38,670 nt of DNA from Hyphomicrobiales bacterium (GTDB lineage: Bacteria; Pseudomonadota; Alphaproteobacteria; Rhizobiales; Xanthobacteraceae). The notes below the pieces were generated by a model that saw only the letters and a program-made list of their open reading frames with translations, did no database searches and was not told the DNA's origin. Where the stretch lies: the NCBI GenBank assembly GCA_027307405.1, contig DAHUXA010000014.1:1-38670 (forward strand), written 5' to 3'. A program made the translations under genes and the position numbers. Shown here one piece after another: positions 1 to 7,175 of this stretch; the first letter of the stretch is position 1; each line of letters starts with the position of its first letter.

Positions 1-2
1 AC

Positions 3-1346
3 CTGCGCGAAAAGGTATTCCAGGCCTGGATATCACGAGGCGAAAACGGCGAGGCGACCGACAATCGTGCGCTGATCGCCGAAATGGTGGCGCTGCGTGC
101 GGAGCGTGCCAAGCTGCTCGGTTTTGCGAGCTTCGCCGATTACCGGCTCGATGATCAGATGGCCAGGACCCCGGCGGCGGCGCGCGGGCTTCTCGACGAG
201 GTCTGGGGCAGGGCGCGCGCGAAGGCCGGGAGAGAGCGAGAGGCTTTGCAGGAATTGATTGCGGAGGAAGGCGGCAATTTTGCCCTGGCGCCGCACGATT
301 GGCGTTACTACGCGGAGAAGCTTCGCAAAACGCGGTTCGATCTGGATGAAGCGGAGATCAAGCCGTACTTCCAGCTCGACAGGATGATCGAGGCAGCTTT
401 CGAAACCGCCCGCCGTTTATTCGGGCTGACTTTCTCTCCAGTCGCCGTCCCGCTTTACCATCCCGATGCGCGTGCGTGGGATGTGACGGACGCGCAAAGT
501 CATCATCTCGCGCTGTTTATCGGCGATTACTTCGCGCGGAGTTCAAAGCACAGCGGCGCCTGGATGACGTCTCTACGTGATCAGGAAAAGCTTTCAGGCG
601 ACATCCGCCCAATCGTCGTCAACGTATGTAACTTTTCTAAGCCCGCGGCAGGCGAACCTGCGCTGCTATCCTTCGACGACGCGCGCACCCTGTTCCACGA
701 ATTCGGCCACGCGCTGCACGGGATGTTATCCAACGTGACCTATCCGTTGCTCGCCGGCACCGCGGTGCCGAGCGATTTCGTGGAACTGCCCTCGCAGCTT
801 TACGAGCATTGGCTGGAAGTGCCGGAAATATTGCAGCAGTACGCGCGCCATTGCCGCACCGGCGAGCCAATGCCGCAAGCCTTGCTCGATCGGCTTCTGG
901 CGACGCGCACCTTCAATCAGGGCTTCGCCACCGTGGAGTACACGGCTTGCGCGCTCGTGGATCTCGATTTGCATTCAATGCCGGATGTTGGCGCCCTCGA
1001 TGTGTCGGAATTTGAGCGCAAGGATCTCGAGCGAATTGCCATGCCGGCGGAGATCGTGATGCGTCACCGGCTGCCGCATTTTCAGCATCTTTTTTCCGGC
1101 GGCGGCTACGCCGCGGGCTACTATTCTTACATGTGGTCGGAAGTGCTCGATGCCGACGCCTTCGCGGCTTTTGAGGACACCGGCAATGCCTTCGACTCGG
1201 CGACGGCCACACGGCTGCGCGACTACATCTACGGTGCGGGTAACCTGCGCGATCCCGGTAAAGCCTATGAAGCCTTCCGTGGGCGTCTGCCGACGGTGGA
1301 CGCACTATTGAAGAAACGCGGGCTTGCGGACGTAATTCCCGTATGA
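3..1346 (+). CDS. M3 family metallopeptidase (Dcp/oligopeptidase A type), 5' truncated
   Basis: Zinc oligopeptidase of family M3, which cleaves short peptides in the cytoplasm or periplasm. The frame is open from base 3, so the N-terminal part lies outside the window. About 447 residues remain of a usual 680-700. The zinc motif HEFGH is encoded at 696-710, and the third ligand is expected in the downstream FVELPSQ segment. The C-terminal half also shows the family-typical GGGYAAGYYSYMWSEVLDAD run. The stop overlaps the next start by four bases (ATGA, 1343-1346), so the gamma-glutamyltransferase gene is probably translationally coupled. Together they could serve peptide and glutathione salvage (inference). 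The family call is secure, but the Dcp versus PrlC subtype cannot be settled without the N-terminus. Confidence 0.93.
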   Translation: MREKVFQAWISRGENGEATDNRALIAEMVALRAERAKLLGFASFADYRLDDQMARTPAAARGLLDEVWGRARAKAGREREALQELIAEEGGNFALAPHDWRYYAEKLRKTRFDLDEAEIKPYFQLDRMIEAAFETARRLFGLTFSPVAVPLYHPDARAWDVTDAQSHHLALFIGDYFARSSKHSGAWMTSLRDQEKLSGDIRPIVVNVCNFSKPAAGEPALLSFDDARTLFHEFGHALHGMLSNVTYPLLAGTAVPSDFVELPSQLYEHWLEVPEILQQYARHCRTGEPMPQALLDRLLATRTFNQGFATVEYTACALVDLDLHSMPDVGALDVSEFERKDLERIAMPAEIVMRHRLPHFQHLFSGGGYAAGYYSYMWSEVLDADAFAAFEDTGNAFDSATATRLRDYIYGAGNLRDPGKAYEAFRGRLPTVDALLKKRGLADVIPV

Positions 1347-2938
1347 CTCTCCACTCGGCCGGACATCGCCGTGGCGTGGTTTGTGCTCCGCACATGGCCG
1401 CCGTCGAAGACGGCCGTGCGATCCTCGCTGAAGGCGGCAATGCCATTGAGGCGATGCTCGCCATGGCCGCCAGCATTGCGGCGGTCTATCCGCACATGAA
1501 TCACATTGGTGGAGACGGCTTCTGGCTGATCCGCGAGCCATCGGGCCGCGTGCGGGCGCTGATGGGAGCAGGCCGCGCCGGTGCCAAGGCGACGCCCCAA
1601 TTTTATCGCGATGCGGGTCAAGACGAAATTCCGGCTCGCGGCCCACTGGCCGCGCTCACCGTGCCCGGTGCTGTCGCGGCATGGATGCTCGCTGCCGATG
1701 CGGCGAAGGCGCAGGGCGGCAAGCTGCCCCTTGACCTGTTGCTGGCGCCCGCGATCAAGCATGCGCGCGAGGGCTACGCCGTCACGCGCAGCCAGGCGCG
1801 CCTGACGGCAGAGAAACTGCCGGAGATGGACAAGGCCGTCGGGTTCAAACAGACCTTCCTGATCGACAACAAGGTGCCGGACGTCGGCGCCTTGTTCAAA
1901 CAAACCATTTTTGCCGCAACACTTGAGCATCTCGCTCATGCGGGGCTGGATGATTTCTATCGCGGCGACGTGGGCCGCGAGATTTCGACGGATCTCGAAC
2001 GCTTCGGAAGTCCGGTAACGCGTACCGATCTGGAAAATTTTCGAGCGATCGTCGACGAGCCGCTTAGCGTCGTGACGCAAACCGGCACACTTTACAATTC
2101 ACCACCACCCACGCAGGGACTGGCTTCCCTTATTATCCTTGCGCTGTTTGAACGCCTGCGCGTGGCGCAAGCGGAAAGCTTCGAGCACATCCACGGCATC
2201 GTTGAGGCGACCAAACGCGCCTTTTGTGTGCGCGAGCGCGTCGTCACGGATCCTGACAAGATCACCGCTGATCTTAATCAGTATCTGTCGCCGGCCTTCC
2301 TCGGCGCTGAAGCGGCAAAGGTCGACGCGCGCAGGGCGGCACGCTGGCCGGCGCCCTATGGCGAAGGCGATACCATCTGGATGGGCGCGGCGGACGCGAA
2401 CGGACTTGTCGTCTCCTATATCCAGTCCCTCTATTGGGAATTCGGCTCCGGCTGCGTGCTGCCGGCAACGGGCATCGTCATGCAGAACCGCGGCGCCAGT
2501 TTCTCGCTCGACCCGAAAGCCCTCAACGCGCTGGCGCCCGGCCGCCGCCCCTTCCACACGCTCAACCCGGCGCTCGCGGTGCTTAAGGATCGGCGCGTCA
2601 TGGCCTATGGCACCATGGGAGGAGACGGCCAGCCGCAAAGCCAGGCCGCGGTGTTCACGCGCTACGTCATATTCGGACAGCCGCTCGACAAGGCGCTCGA
2701 TGCGCCACGCTGGCTGCTTGGCCGCACTTGGGGGTCGGACCACACAAATCTGCGGGTGGAATCCCGCTTCGATGGCAACCTGATCGATCGCTTGTTGTCC
2801 GCCGGCCACGACATTGCAGTTCTCGACGAGGCCTATTCGGACACAATGGGACATGCCGGCGCAGTGGTTCTGCACCCGGATGGCAGCTTGGAAGGCGGCC
2901 ACGACCCGCGGGCCGACGGCGGCGCGGCGGGGATCTGA
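1343..2938 (+). CDS. Gamma-glutamyltransferase family protein, YwrD-like
   Basis: Ntn-hydrolase of the gamma-glutamyltranspeptidase family, 531 residues. Members are made as a proenzyme that cuts itself before a threonine, which becomes the catalytic nucleophile of the small subunit. The best candidate is Thr344 in GDTIWMGAADANG, followed by the conserved FGSG (after SLYWE) and MQNRG segments. The glycine-rich oxyanion region GTMGGDGQPQSQ lies near residue 424. Canonical enzymes have TTHF after the cut site; here it is TIWM, the pattern I associate with the YwrD branch rather than with Ggt proper. No signal peptide is visible at the N-terminus, so it is probably cytoplasmic, unlike periplasmic Ggt. 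It overlaps the upstream M3 peptidase by four bases. True transpeptidase activity is uncertain. Confidence 0.88.
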   Translation: MTLHSAGHRRGVVCAPHMAAVEDGRAILAEGGNAIEAMLAMAASIAAVYPHMNHIGGDGFWLIREPSGRVRALMGAGRAGAKATPQFYRDAGQDEIPARGPLAALTVPGAVAAWMLAADAAKAQGGKLPLDLLLAPAIKHAREGYAVTRSQARLTAEKLPEMDKAVGFKQTFLIDNKVPDVGALFKQTIFAATLEHLAHAGLDDFYRGDVGREISTDLERFGSPVTRTDLENFRAIVDEPLSVVTQTGTLYNSPPPTQGLASLIILALFERLRVAQAESFEHIHGIVEATKRAFCVRERVVTDPDKITADLNQYLSPAFLGAEAAKVDARRAARWPAPYGEGDTIWMGAADANGLVVSYIQSLYWEFGSGCVLPATGIVMQNRGASFSLDPKALNALAPGRRPFHTLNPALAVLKDRRVMAYGTMGGDGQPQSQAAVFTRYVIFGQPLDKALDAPRWLLGRTWGSDHTNLRVESRFDGNLIDRLLSAGHDIAVLDEAYSDTMGHAGAVVLHPDGSLEGGHDPRADGGAAGI

Positions 2939-3018
2939 TCGGGGATCATTTACGCTAAAGCTATACGCAACATAGTTACACGTCACTTTTGCGCCCTAGT
3001 CCATGTTATGGTGCGCGG

Positions 3019-3651
3019 ATGCTTCGCATTCTCTTCGCCGCACTCGCAGCACTCACTATCGCCGCCCCGGCGCAAGCACATCCGCATGTCTGGGTGACGA
3101 TGCGTACGGAGCTGGTCTATGCGCCCGATGGCACCATCACCGGCATTCGTCACGCCTGGTCCTTCGACGACATGTTCTCTACCTTTGCAACGCAAGGGCT
3201 GGAGAGCAAAGAGAAGGGCAAGTTCACCCGCGAAGAGCTGGCACCACTCGCCAAGGTCAATGTCGAATCGCTCAAGGAATTCGACTACTTCACCTACGCG
3301 ACTGCCGATGGAAAAAAGGCGGAACTCGCCGAGCCTGCCCCAGACTACTGGCTCGATTACGCGGATGAGGTGCTCACGCTGAATTTCACGTTGCCGTTCA
3401 AGACGCCGCTAAAGGCGAAAGAACTGAAAGTTGAAATATACGATCCTACAATTTTCGTGGACTTCGCGTTTGCCAAGGATAAAGCCGCACAGTTGGTCGG
3501 CGCGCCGAAATGCAAGCTTGATGTGGTGCTGCCCCGCGAAATGACCTTCGCCGAAGGCAAGAAATTGAGCGATATACCTGCGGACCAGCCCAATACGACA
3601 ATGGCGTGGGGCGCACAGTTCGCAAGCAAACTCCTGGTGCATTGTCCTTGA
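3019..3651 (+). CDS. DUF1007 family periplasmic protein (partner of a NicO metal transporter)
   Basis: A 210-residue secreted protein of the DUF1007 family, often encoded beside NicO/RcnA-type nickel or cobalt transporters. The ATG at 3019 is preferred over an in-frame TTG at 2989 because it gives a clean signal peptide (MLRILFAALAALTIAAPAQA) with cleavage expected just before HPHVW. The mature protein would then begin with His-Pro-His, a plausible metal site (inference). The rest is a beta-rich domain without recognised catalytic residues. A single late Cys pair (residues near 168 and 209) may form a disulfide. It lies 55 bases upstream of the transporter gene on the same strand, which supports a shared role in moving Ni2+ or Co2+ across the envelope. 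The molecular function of the family is not established. Confidence 0.85.
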   Translation: MLRILFAALAALTIAAPAQAHPHVWVTMRTELVYAPDGTITGIRHAWSFDDMFSTFATQGLESKEKGKFTREELAPLAKVNVESLKEFDYFTYATADGKKAELAEPAPDYWLDYADEVLTLNFTLPFKTPLKAKELKVEIYDPTIFVDFAFAKDKAAQLVGAPKCKLDVVLPREMTFAEGKKLSDIPADQPNTTMAWGAQFASKLLVHCP

Positions 3652-3706
3652 GACAATTGCTTCGTATGGCTGCGCGGGGCGGCGTGCAGGCACAAGGTTT
3701 TCTGCC

Positions 3707-4774
3707 ATGATCCTGTTCGGCCGGCGCTCGACTTTGGCGCAATGTGCGTTTCTCGTGATTGTGCTTCTTTGCCTTTACGCGATGATCGACTCTGCGCTTG
3801 CGCAACCGTTTGGCGTGACACGCGGCACAACGCCGGCGGATGTTGGCGGTTTTGCCGGCTGGATCCTGCAGAAGCAGGCCGAGTTTTACCGCATGCTGTC
3901 CGGCTTGATTCGTGCGGCCAAAGCCGACGGCAGCGCCGCTTACACACTGCTCGGCATCTCGTTTCTCTACGGTATTTTCCACGCTGCTGGCCCGGGCCAC
4001 GGCAAGGCGGTGATCTCGTCTTATCTGGTTGCCAATGATGAGACCTGGCGGCGCGGCATCGTGCTGTCATTCGCTTCGGCAATTCTTCAGGCGCTCACCG
4101 CCATCGCTATTGTCGGCATTGCTGCCGCGATGCTCGGCGCAACGGCCAAGGCAATGGGCGACACTGTGCGCGTTATCGAGATCGTCAGCTATGCGTTGAT
4201 CGTGGCGATCGGCCTGCGATTGCTATGGGTGAAAGGCCGCGCTTTCTTGCAGTTGCTGCGCGGCGAAGCGCATGCGCATCGTGCGCACAACCATGCTCAC
4301 CATCAGGGGCACGGTCCTGACCATGATCATCATCACCATGGGCACGCCCATGGTCATGACCATCATGACCATGAGGATGAAGCGTCGGCCTGGGGCCATG
4401 CTCATGCGCCCGAGCCGCAGGAATTGAAGGGCCGGCATTGGCTCAGGCGCGGGCTTTCCGCGATCATCGCGGTCGGTTTGCGGCCCTGTTCGGGCGCGAT
4501 CATCGTGCTTGTGTTCGCGCTGGCACAGGGGCTGTTCTGGGTCGGCGTGGCCTCGACTTTTGTGATGGGTATCGGCACCGCGATCACCGTTGCCGCTATC
4601 GCCACGCTCGCAGTTGGTGCGCGTGGGCTTGCCGGACGGCTGGCGAAGGCTAAGCCCGGTGCGGGAATGCTCCTGTTGCGTGGGTTGGAAACTGCGGCCG
4701 CCCTCGTGATCGTGATATTCGGGACCGCGTTGCTCACCGGTTATATGGTGAGTGAGCGATTGATGGGCGTGTGA
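3707..4774 (+). CDS. NicO/RcnA-family nickel/cobalt transporter with His-rich loop
   Basis: Inner-membrane transporter of 355 residues. It has an N-terminal hydrophobic segment (about 13-31), the family motif HAAGPGHGK at 92-100, and a second conserved block GLRPCSGA near 257-264. Between the two membrane halves, residues 189-233 form a loop with 20 histidines, alternating with Asp, Gly and Ala. His-rich loops of this kind are known in RcnA and related Ni/Co efflux proteins. Direction of transport is not readable from the sequence; the family is mostly associated with export. It follows the DUF1007 gene and converges on a cobalt-type nitrile hydratase operon, so it may tune cobalt for that enzyme (inference). 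Family confidence is high, metal specificity low. Confidence 0.9.
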   Translation: MILFGRRSTLAQCAFLVIVLLCLYAMIDSALAQPFGVTRGTTPADVGGFAGWILQKQAEFYRMLSGLIRAAKADGSAAYTLLGISFLYGIFHAAGPGHGKAVISSYLVANDETWRRGIVLSFASAILQALTAIAIVGIAAAMLGATAKAMGDTVRVIEIVSYALIVAIGLRLLWVKGRAFLQLLRGEAHAHRAHNHAHHQGHGPDHDHHHHGHAHGHDHHDHEDEASAWGHAHAPEPQELKGRHWLRRGLSAIIAVGLRPCSGAIIVLVFALAQGLFWVGVASTFVMGIGTAITVAAIATLAVGARGLAGRLAKAKPGAGMLLLRGLETAAALVIVIFGTALLTGYMVSERLMGV

Positions 4775-4809
4775 ACGTTCTGGGTGGGTTGCCACAACGG
4801 CGACGCACT

Positions 4810-4920
4810 CCCTCTCCCCAGTGGGGAGAGGGTTGGAGTGAGGGGGTTCACGGCTTTTGGGCATTGTAACCCCTCACCCGACGCGCTGACGCGCGTCGAC
4901 CTCTCCCAACGGGAGAGGTC
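4810..4920. repeat. REP-like composite palindrome between convergent genes
   Basis: Nested inverted repeats fill the gap between the NicO gene and the nitrile hydratase activator gene. Arm pairs: 4810-4819 with 4823-4832 (10 bp, loop AGT); 4838-4848 with 4868-4877 (GTGAGGGGGTT against AACCCCTCAC, one bulged G); 4879-4885 with 4892-4898 (CGACGCG/CGCGTCG); 4898-4907 with 4911-4920 (10 bp, loop AAC). The CCTCTCCC/GGGAGAGG core is of the type scattered between genes in Bradyrhizobium and Rhodopseudomonas genomes. Lying between 3' ends, it may also act as a bidirectional transcription or mRNA-decay barrier, though no long T tract follows. Confidence 0.8.
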
Positions 4921-4940
4921 GAAAGAATCCGTGGCAGGAG

Positions 4941-5324
4941 CTACGCGAAATCCTCTTTTCTCAATTCGATCGGCTCACCATGCGGCGTGCGATCACACGC
5001 GCGATCCCAGGCATCCCGGTAACGCTGCAGCGTGTCCTGCGTCGTCACGCCTTTTTCGGCCACCAGCTTCTCAAGCGTGTTGAGCCAATGCGAATAATAG
5101 GTCTCGCCGGTGTCGGGATCGCCGGCGGCTTGCGCGCGTTTGATCTCGGCCGCCAGCGCCGCCGCCCATTCCGGCCAGGTGAAAACGCCGCGTTCATGCA
5201 ATGCCAGCGTCATTGCAAATGCTTGCGCTTCCCACGGCTCACGAAACACCGGGCCGTCGGAGTCGCGCGGTACGCCGGGCACCGAGATCGCCGCCTGCAT
5301 GGCGGCCCGCGGATCGAGCGTCAT
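4941..5324 (-). CDS. Nitrile hydratase activator/accessory protein
   Basis: Small protein of 127 residues that acts in maturation of nitrile hydratase, the role of P14K/NhlE-type activators in cobalt insertion into the alpha subunit. The start is the ATG at 5324, which overlaps the beta-subunit stop by four bases (ATGA); an upstream in-frame start would run deep into the beta gene. It resembles the N-terminal half of the beta subunit encoded beside it: compare GPVFREPWEAQAFAMTLAL with the beta segment [19 protein letters not shown], and a shared YYxxWLxxLExL block. That relationship is known for these activators. It is the last gene of the operon, and the REP palindrome follows its stop. Confidence 0.88.
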   Translation of the reverse strand: MTLDPRAAMQAAISVPGVPRDSDGPVFREPWEAQAFAMTLALHERGVFTWPEWAAALAAEIKRAQAAGDPDTGETYYSHWLNTLEKLVAEKGVTTQDTLQRYRDAWDRACDRTPHGEPIELRKEDFA

Positions 5325-5983
5325 CGCGCCTTTTCCATGTAAGGCTCCCAGGCGTCGACCGAGACCGTGGTGCCGGTTTCGGCCTCCGCGCCCCACAATT
5401 CGCGGCCGTCAAAGACGACGGTGTAGAGCCATTGCGGGTCTTCGCCTTTGCCGATGGCATTGCTGTCCGGAAAAACGTGGCAACCGATGACGCGCTCGAC
5501 AATGCCGATATGCCCGCGCACGTAGCGCGGCAGCCGCGTATGCGTCGGTGGATTGATCGTCTTCATGCGCACGCGGTCGCCTGCCTTGAATTGTGCCGGC
5601 GCCCGCGGCGTACGTTCGGTCGGGCCGCCGCGATGCAGTGTCTTCACGACGTCATCGGACGAGAGCACGGGCAGTGACTTCGGCGGGTGAAGCGAATGTT
5701 GCGCCTCGATCTCGTCGTCGCTGACGAGATTGCGCTCTTTCATGAGCGTCTCAAGCCCGGCGAGCCAGATCTGGTAATAGCTCATCGACAGGTATTCGTC
5801 GTTCGGCCGGTTCTCTCGTGCCGAGCGCGACATGTCGATGTTCCAGCCGCCCGGCTTGCCCATCGCCAAAGTGAGCGCAAATGCGCGGCGCTCCCATTCG
5901 CCGTGGAACACCGGTTCGTTCGGTTCCGGCTTGACGGGACCGAAGCCTTTCACGCCGCCCATGTCCTGCGCCCCGTCGGTCAT
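5321..5983 (-). CDS. nthB: Nitrile hydratase beta subunit
   Basis: Beta subunit (220 residues) of the alpha-beta nitrile hydratase, which hydrates nitriles to amides in the cytoplasm. The N-terminal helical part carries [10 protein letters not shown] and the [13 protein letters not shown] block. The C-terminal SH3-like barrel begins near FKAGDRVRM and ends with RELWGAEAE and [10 protein letters not shown], all typical of the family. Beta-subunit arginines contribute to the metal site by contacting the oxidised cysteines of alpha. Its start overlaps the alpha stop and its stop overlaps the activator start, each by ATGA, so the three genes should be made in fixed proportion. Length is normal and no defect is visible. 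Confidence 0.95.
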   Translation of the reverse strand: MTDGAQDMGGVKGFGPVKPEPNEPVFHGEWERRAFALTLAMGKPGGWNIDMSRSARENRPNDEYLSMSYYQIWLAGLETLMKERNLVSDDEIEAQHSLHPPKSLPVLSSDDVVKTLHRGGPTERTPRAPAQFKAGDRVRMKTINPPTHTRLPRYVRGHIGIVERVIGCHVFPDSNAIGKGEDPQWLYTVVFDGRELWGAEAETGTTVSVDAWEPYMEKAR

Positions 5984-6612
5984 TTCAAATCCTTCGGCGC
6001 TTTCGGCAGGCCGGTACCGATCATCGAATCGCGCGTGACGAGTTCAGCGAGCTTTTCTTCGCTCCAGCCGTCGGTTCCTTCCGGCCGCATCGGCAGCACG
6101 AGATAGCGGATCTCGGCGGTTGAATCCCAGATACGGATTTCGGTGTCTTTTGGCAGCGTGACACCGAAATCGGCGAGGACACCGCGCGGATCGGCAACCG
6201 CGCGCGAGCGATAGGGCGCCGACTTGTACCAGACCGGCGGCAGGCCGAGCACCGGCCACGGATAGCAGGAGCACAGCGTGCACACGACCATGTTGTGCAG
6301 CTTCGGCGTATTCTCCAGCACGACGATGTGCTCACCTTGGCGACCGGCATAGCCAACCGCGGCGATTGCGGGCGTCCCGTCCTTCAGGAGCCGCGCGCGG
6401 TAGACGGGATCAGCCCACGCCTTGGCGACGACACGCGCGCCGTTGCGCGGGCCCACTTTCTTTTCATACGTCTCGATCAGCAGGTCGAGTGCGGCCGGAT
6501 CGACATAGCCTTTTTCCGTGAGCACGGTTTCCAGTGCGCGCACCCGCAGCTGGGTTTCCGATAGCTCGGAATGGTCATGATCGTGGGGATGGTCGTGGTC
6601 GTGTCCCGGCAT
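5980..6612 (-). CDS. nthA: Nitrile hydratase alpha subunit, cobalt type
   Basis: Catalytic subunit (210 residues). The metal-binding claw is [12 protein letters not shown] with Cys111, Cys114 and Cys116. Thr at the second claw position (CTLCSC) marks the cobalt type, whereas iron enzymes have CSLCSC. In this family two of the cysteines are oxidised after translation to sulfinic and sulfenic acid. The region [20 protein letters not shown] and the C-terminal [14 protein letters not shown] segment are also family-typical. The N-terminus is rich in His and Asp, with six His in the first 14 residues, and may bind cobalt (inference). It is the first gene of an alpha-beta-activator operon and is divergent from the TRAP permease genes, 47 bases between starts. 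No amidase gene is seen in the window to process the amide product. Confidence 0.96.
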   Translation of the reverse strand: MPGHDHDHPHDHDHSELSETQLRVRALETVLTEKGYVDPAALDLLIETYEKKVGPRNGARVVAKAWADPVYRARLLKDGTPAIAAVGYAGRQGEHIVVLENTPKLHNMVVCTLCSCYPWPVLGLPPVWYKSAPYRSRAVADPRGVLADFGVTLPKDTEIRIWDSTAEIRYLVLPMRPEGTDGWSEEKLAELVTRDSMIGTGLPKAPKDLK

Positions 6613-6659
6613 GGCCTCACTATAAGCAAAAGGTCCGCCTTTGTGTCATCATTGCCGTC

Positions 6660-7175
6660 ATGAGTTTTAAGCATATGAGCGCGCTCGCCGGCCGCATTGA
6701 CCGCCTGAATGCGGCGATCGGTCACGGCGCGGCGTGGCTGGCACTCGCGGTCGTGCTGCTGCAATTCGCGCTGGTAGTCGCGCGCTATCTGTTCGGGCTC
6801 GGCTCGGTCTGGCTCACCGAAACCGTCATCTACGCGCATGCCACGCTGTTCATGCTGGCCGCAGCCTGGACGCTGAGTGCCGGTGGCCATGTGCGGGTCG
6901 ACATCTTCTACGCGGAGGCGTCAGCGCGAACCAAGGCATTGGTCGAGCTCATTGGCGCACTGTTATTGTTGCTGCCGTTCATGTTCGTCCTGATCTGGTT
7001 GTCAGTGCCTTACGCGGCGCGGTCATGGGCGATCCTTGAACATTCGCAGGAGACGAGTGGCCTGCCGATCATCTTTGCGCTCAAGACGCTCATCCCGCTG
7101 TTCGCGTTGCTGATGGCGCTGCAAGGCGTCGCCCAGGCGATCCGCGCCGCCGCGACGCTGTCGAGGGCGCGCTGA
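6660..7175 (+). CDS. TRAP transporter small permease (DctQ/FcbT2-like)
   Basis: Four-helix membrane subunit, 171 residues, of a tripartite ATP-independent periplasmic transporter. Hydrophobic segments lie at about 19-40, 58-76, 95-117 and 135-155. The conserved WLTE and GGHVRVDIFY motifs of the family are present. The start at 6660 (MSFKHMSAL) is chosen because the longer frame back to 6534 would run into the divergent nthA gene. The stop and the next start share one base (TGATG). No binding-protein gene adjoins it, which is unusual for TRAP operons. The pair resembles the mannitol/chloroaromatic (FcbT2/FcbT3) subgroup; that placement is from memory of the motifs. Confidence 0.88.
   Translation: MSFKHMSALAGRIDRLNAAIGHGAAWLALAVVLLQFALVVARYLFGLGSVWLTETVIYAHATLFMLAAAWTLSAGGHVRVDIFYAEASARTKALVELIGALLLLLPFMFVLIWLSVPYAARSWAILEHSQETSGLPIIFALKTLIPLFALLMALQGVAQAIRAAATLSRAR

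Noticed and set aside
2961-2975. CTAT-N7-ATAG inverted repeat upstream of the DUF1007 gene as a metal-regulator operator
   Set aside because: Four-base arms are too short to separate from chance, and no known regulator site is matched.
5980-6612. Iron-type nitrile hydratase or thiocyanate hydrolase instead of the cobalt nitrile hydratase
   Set aside because: The claw reads CTLCSC with Thr, the cobalt form. The operon has separate alpha, beta and activator genes rather than the three-subunit thiocyanate hydrolase layout.
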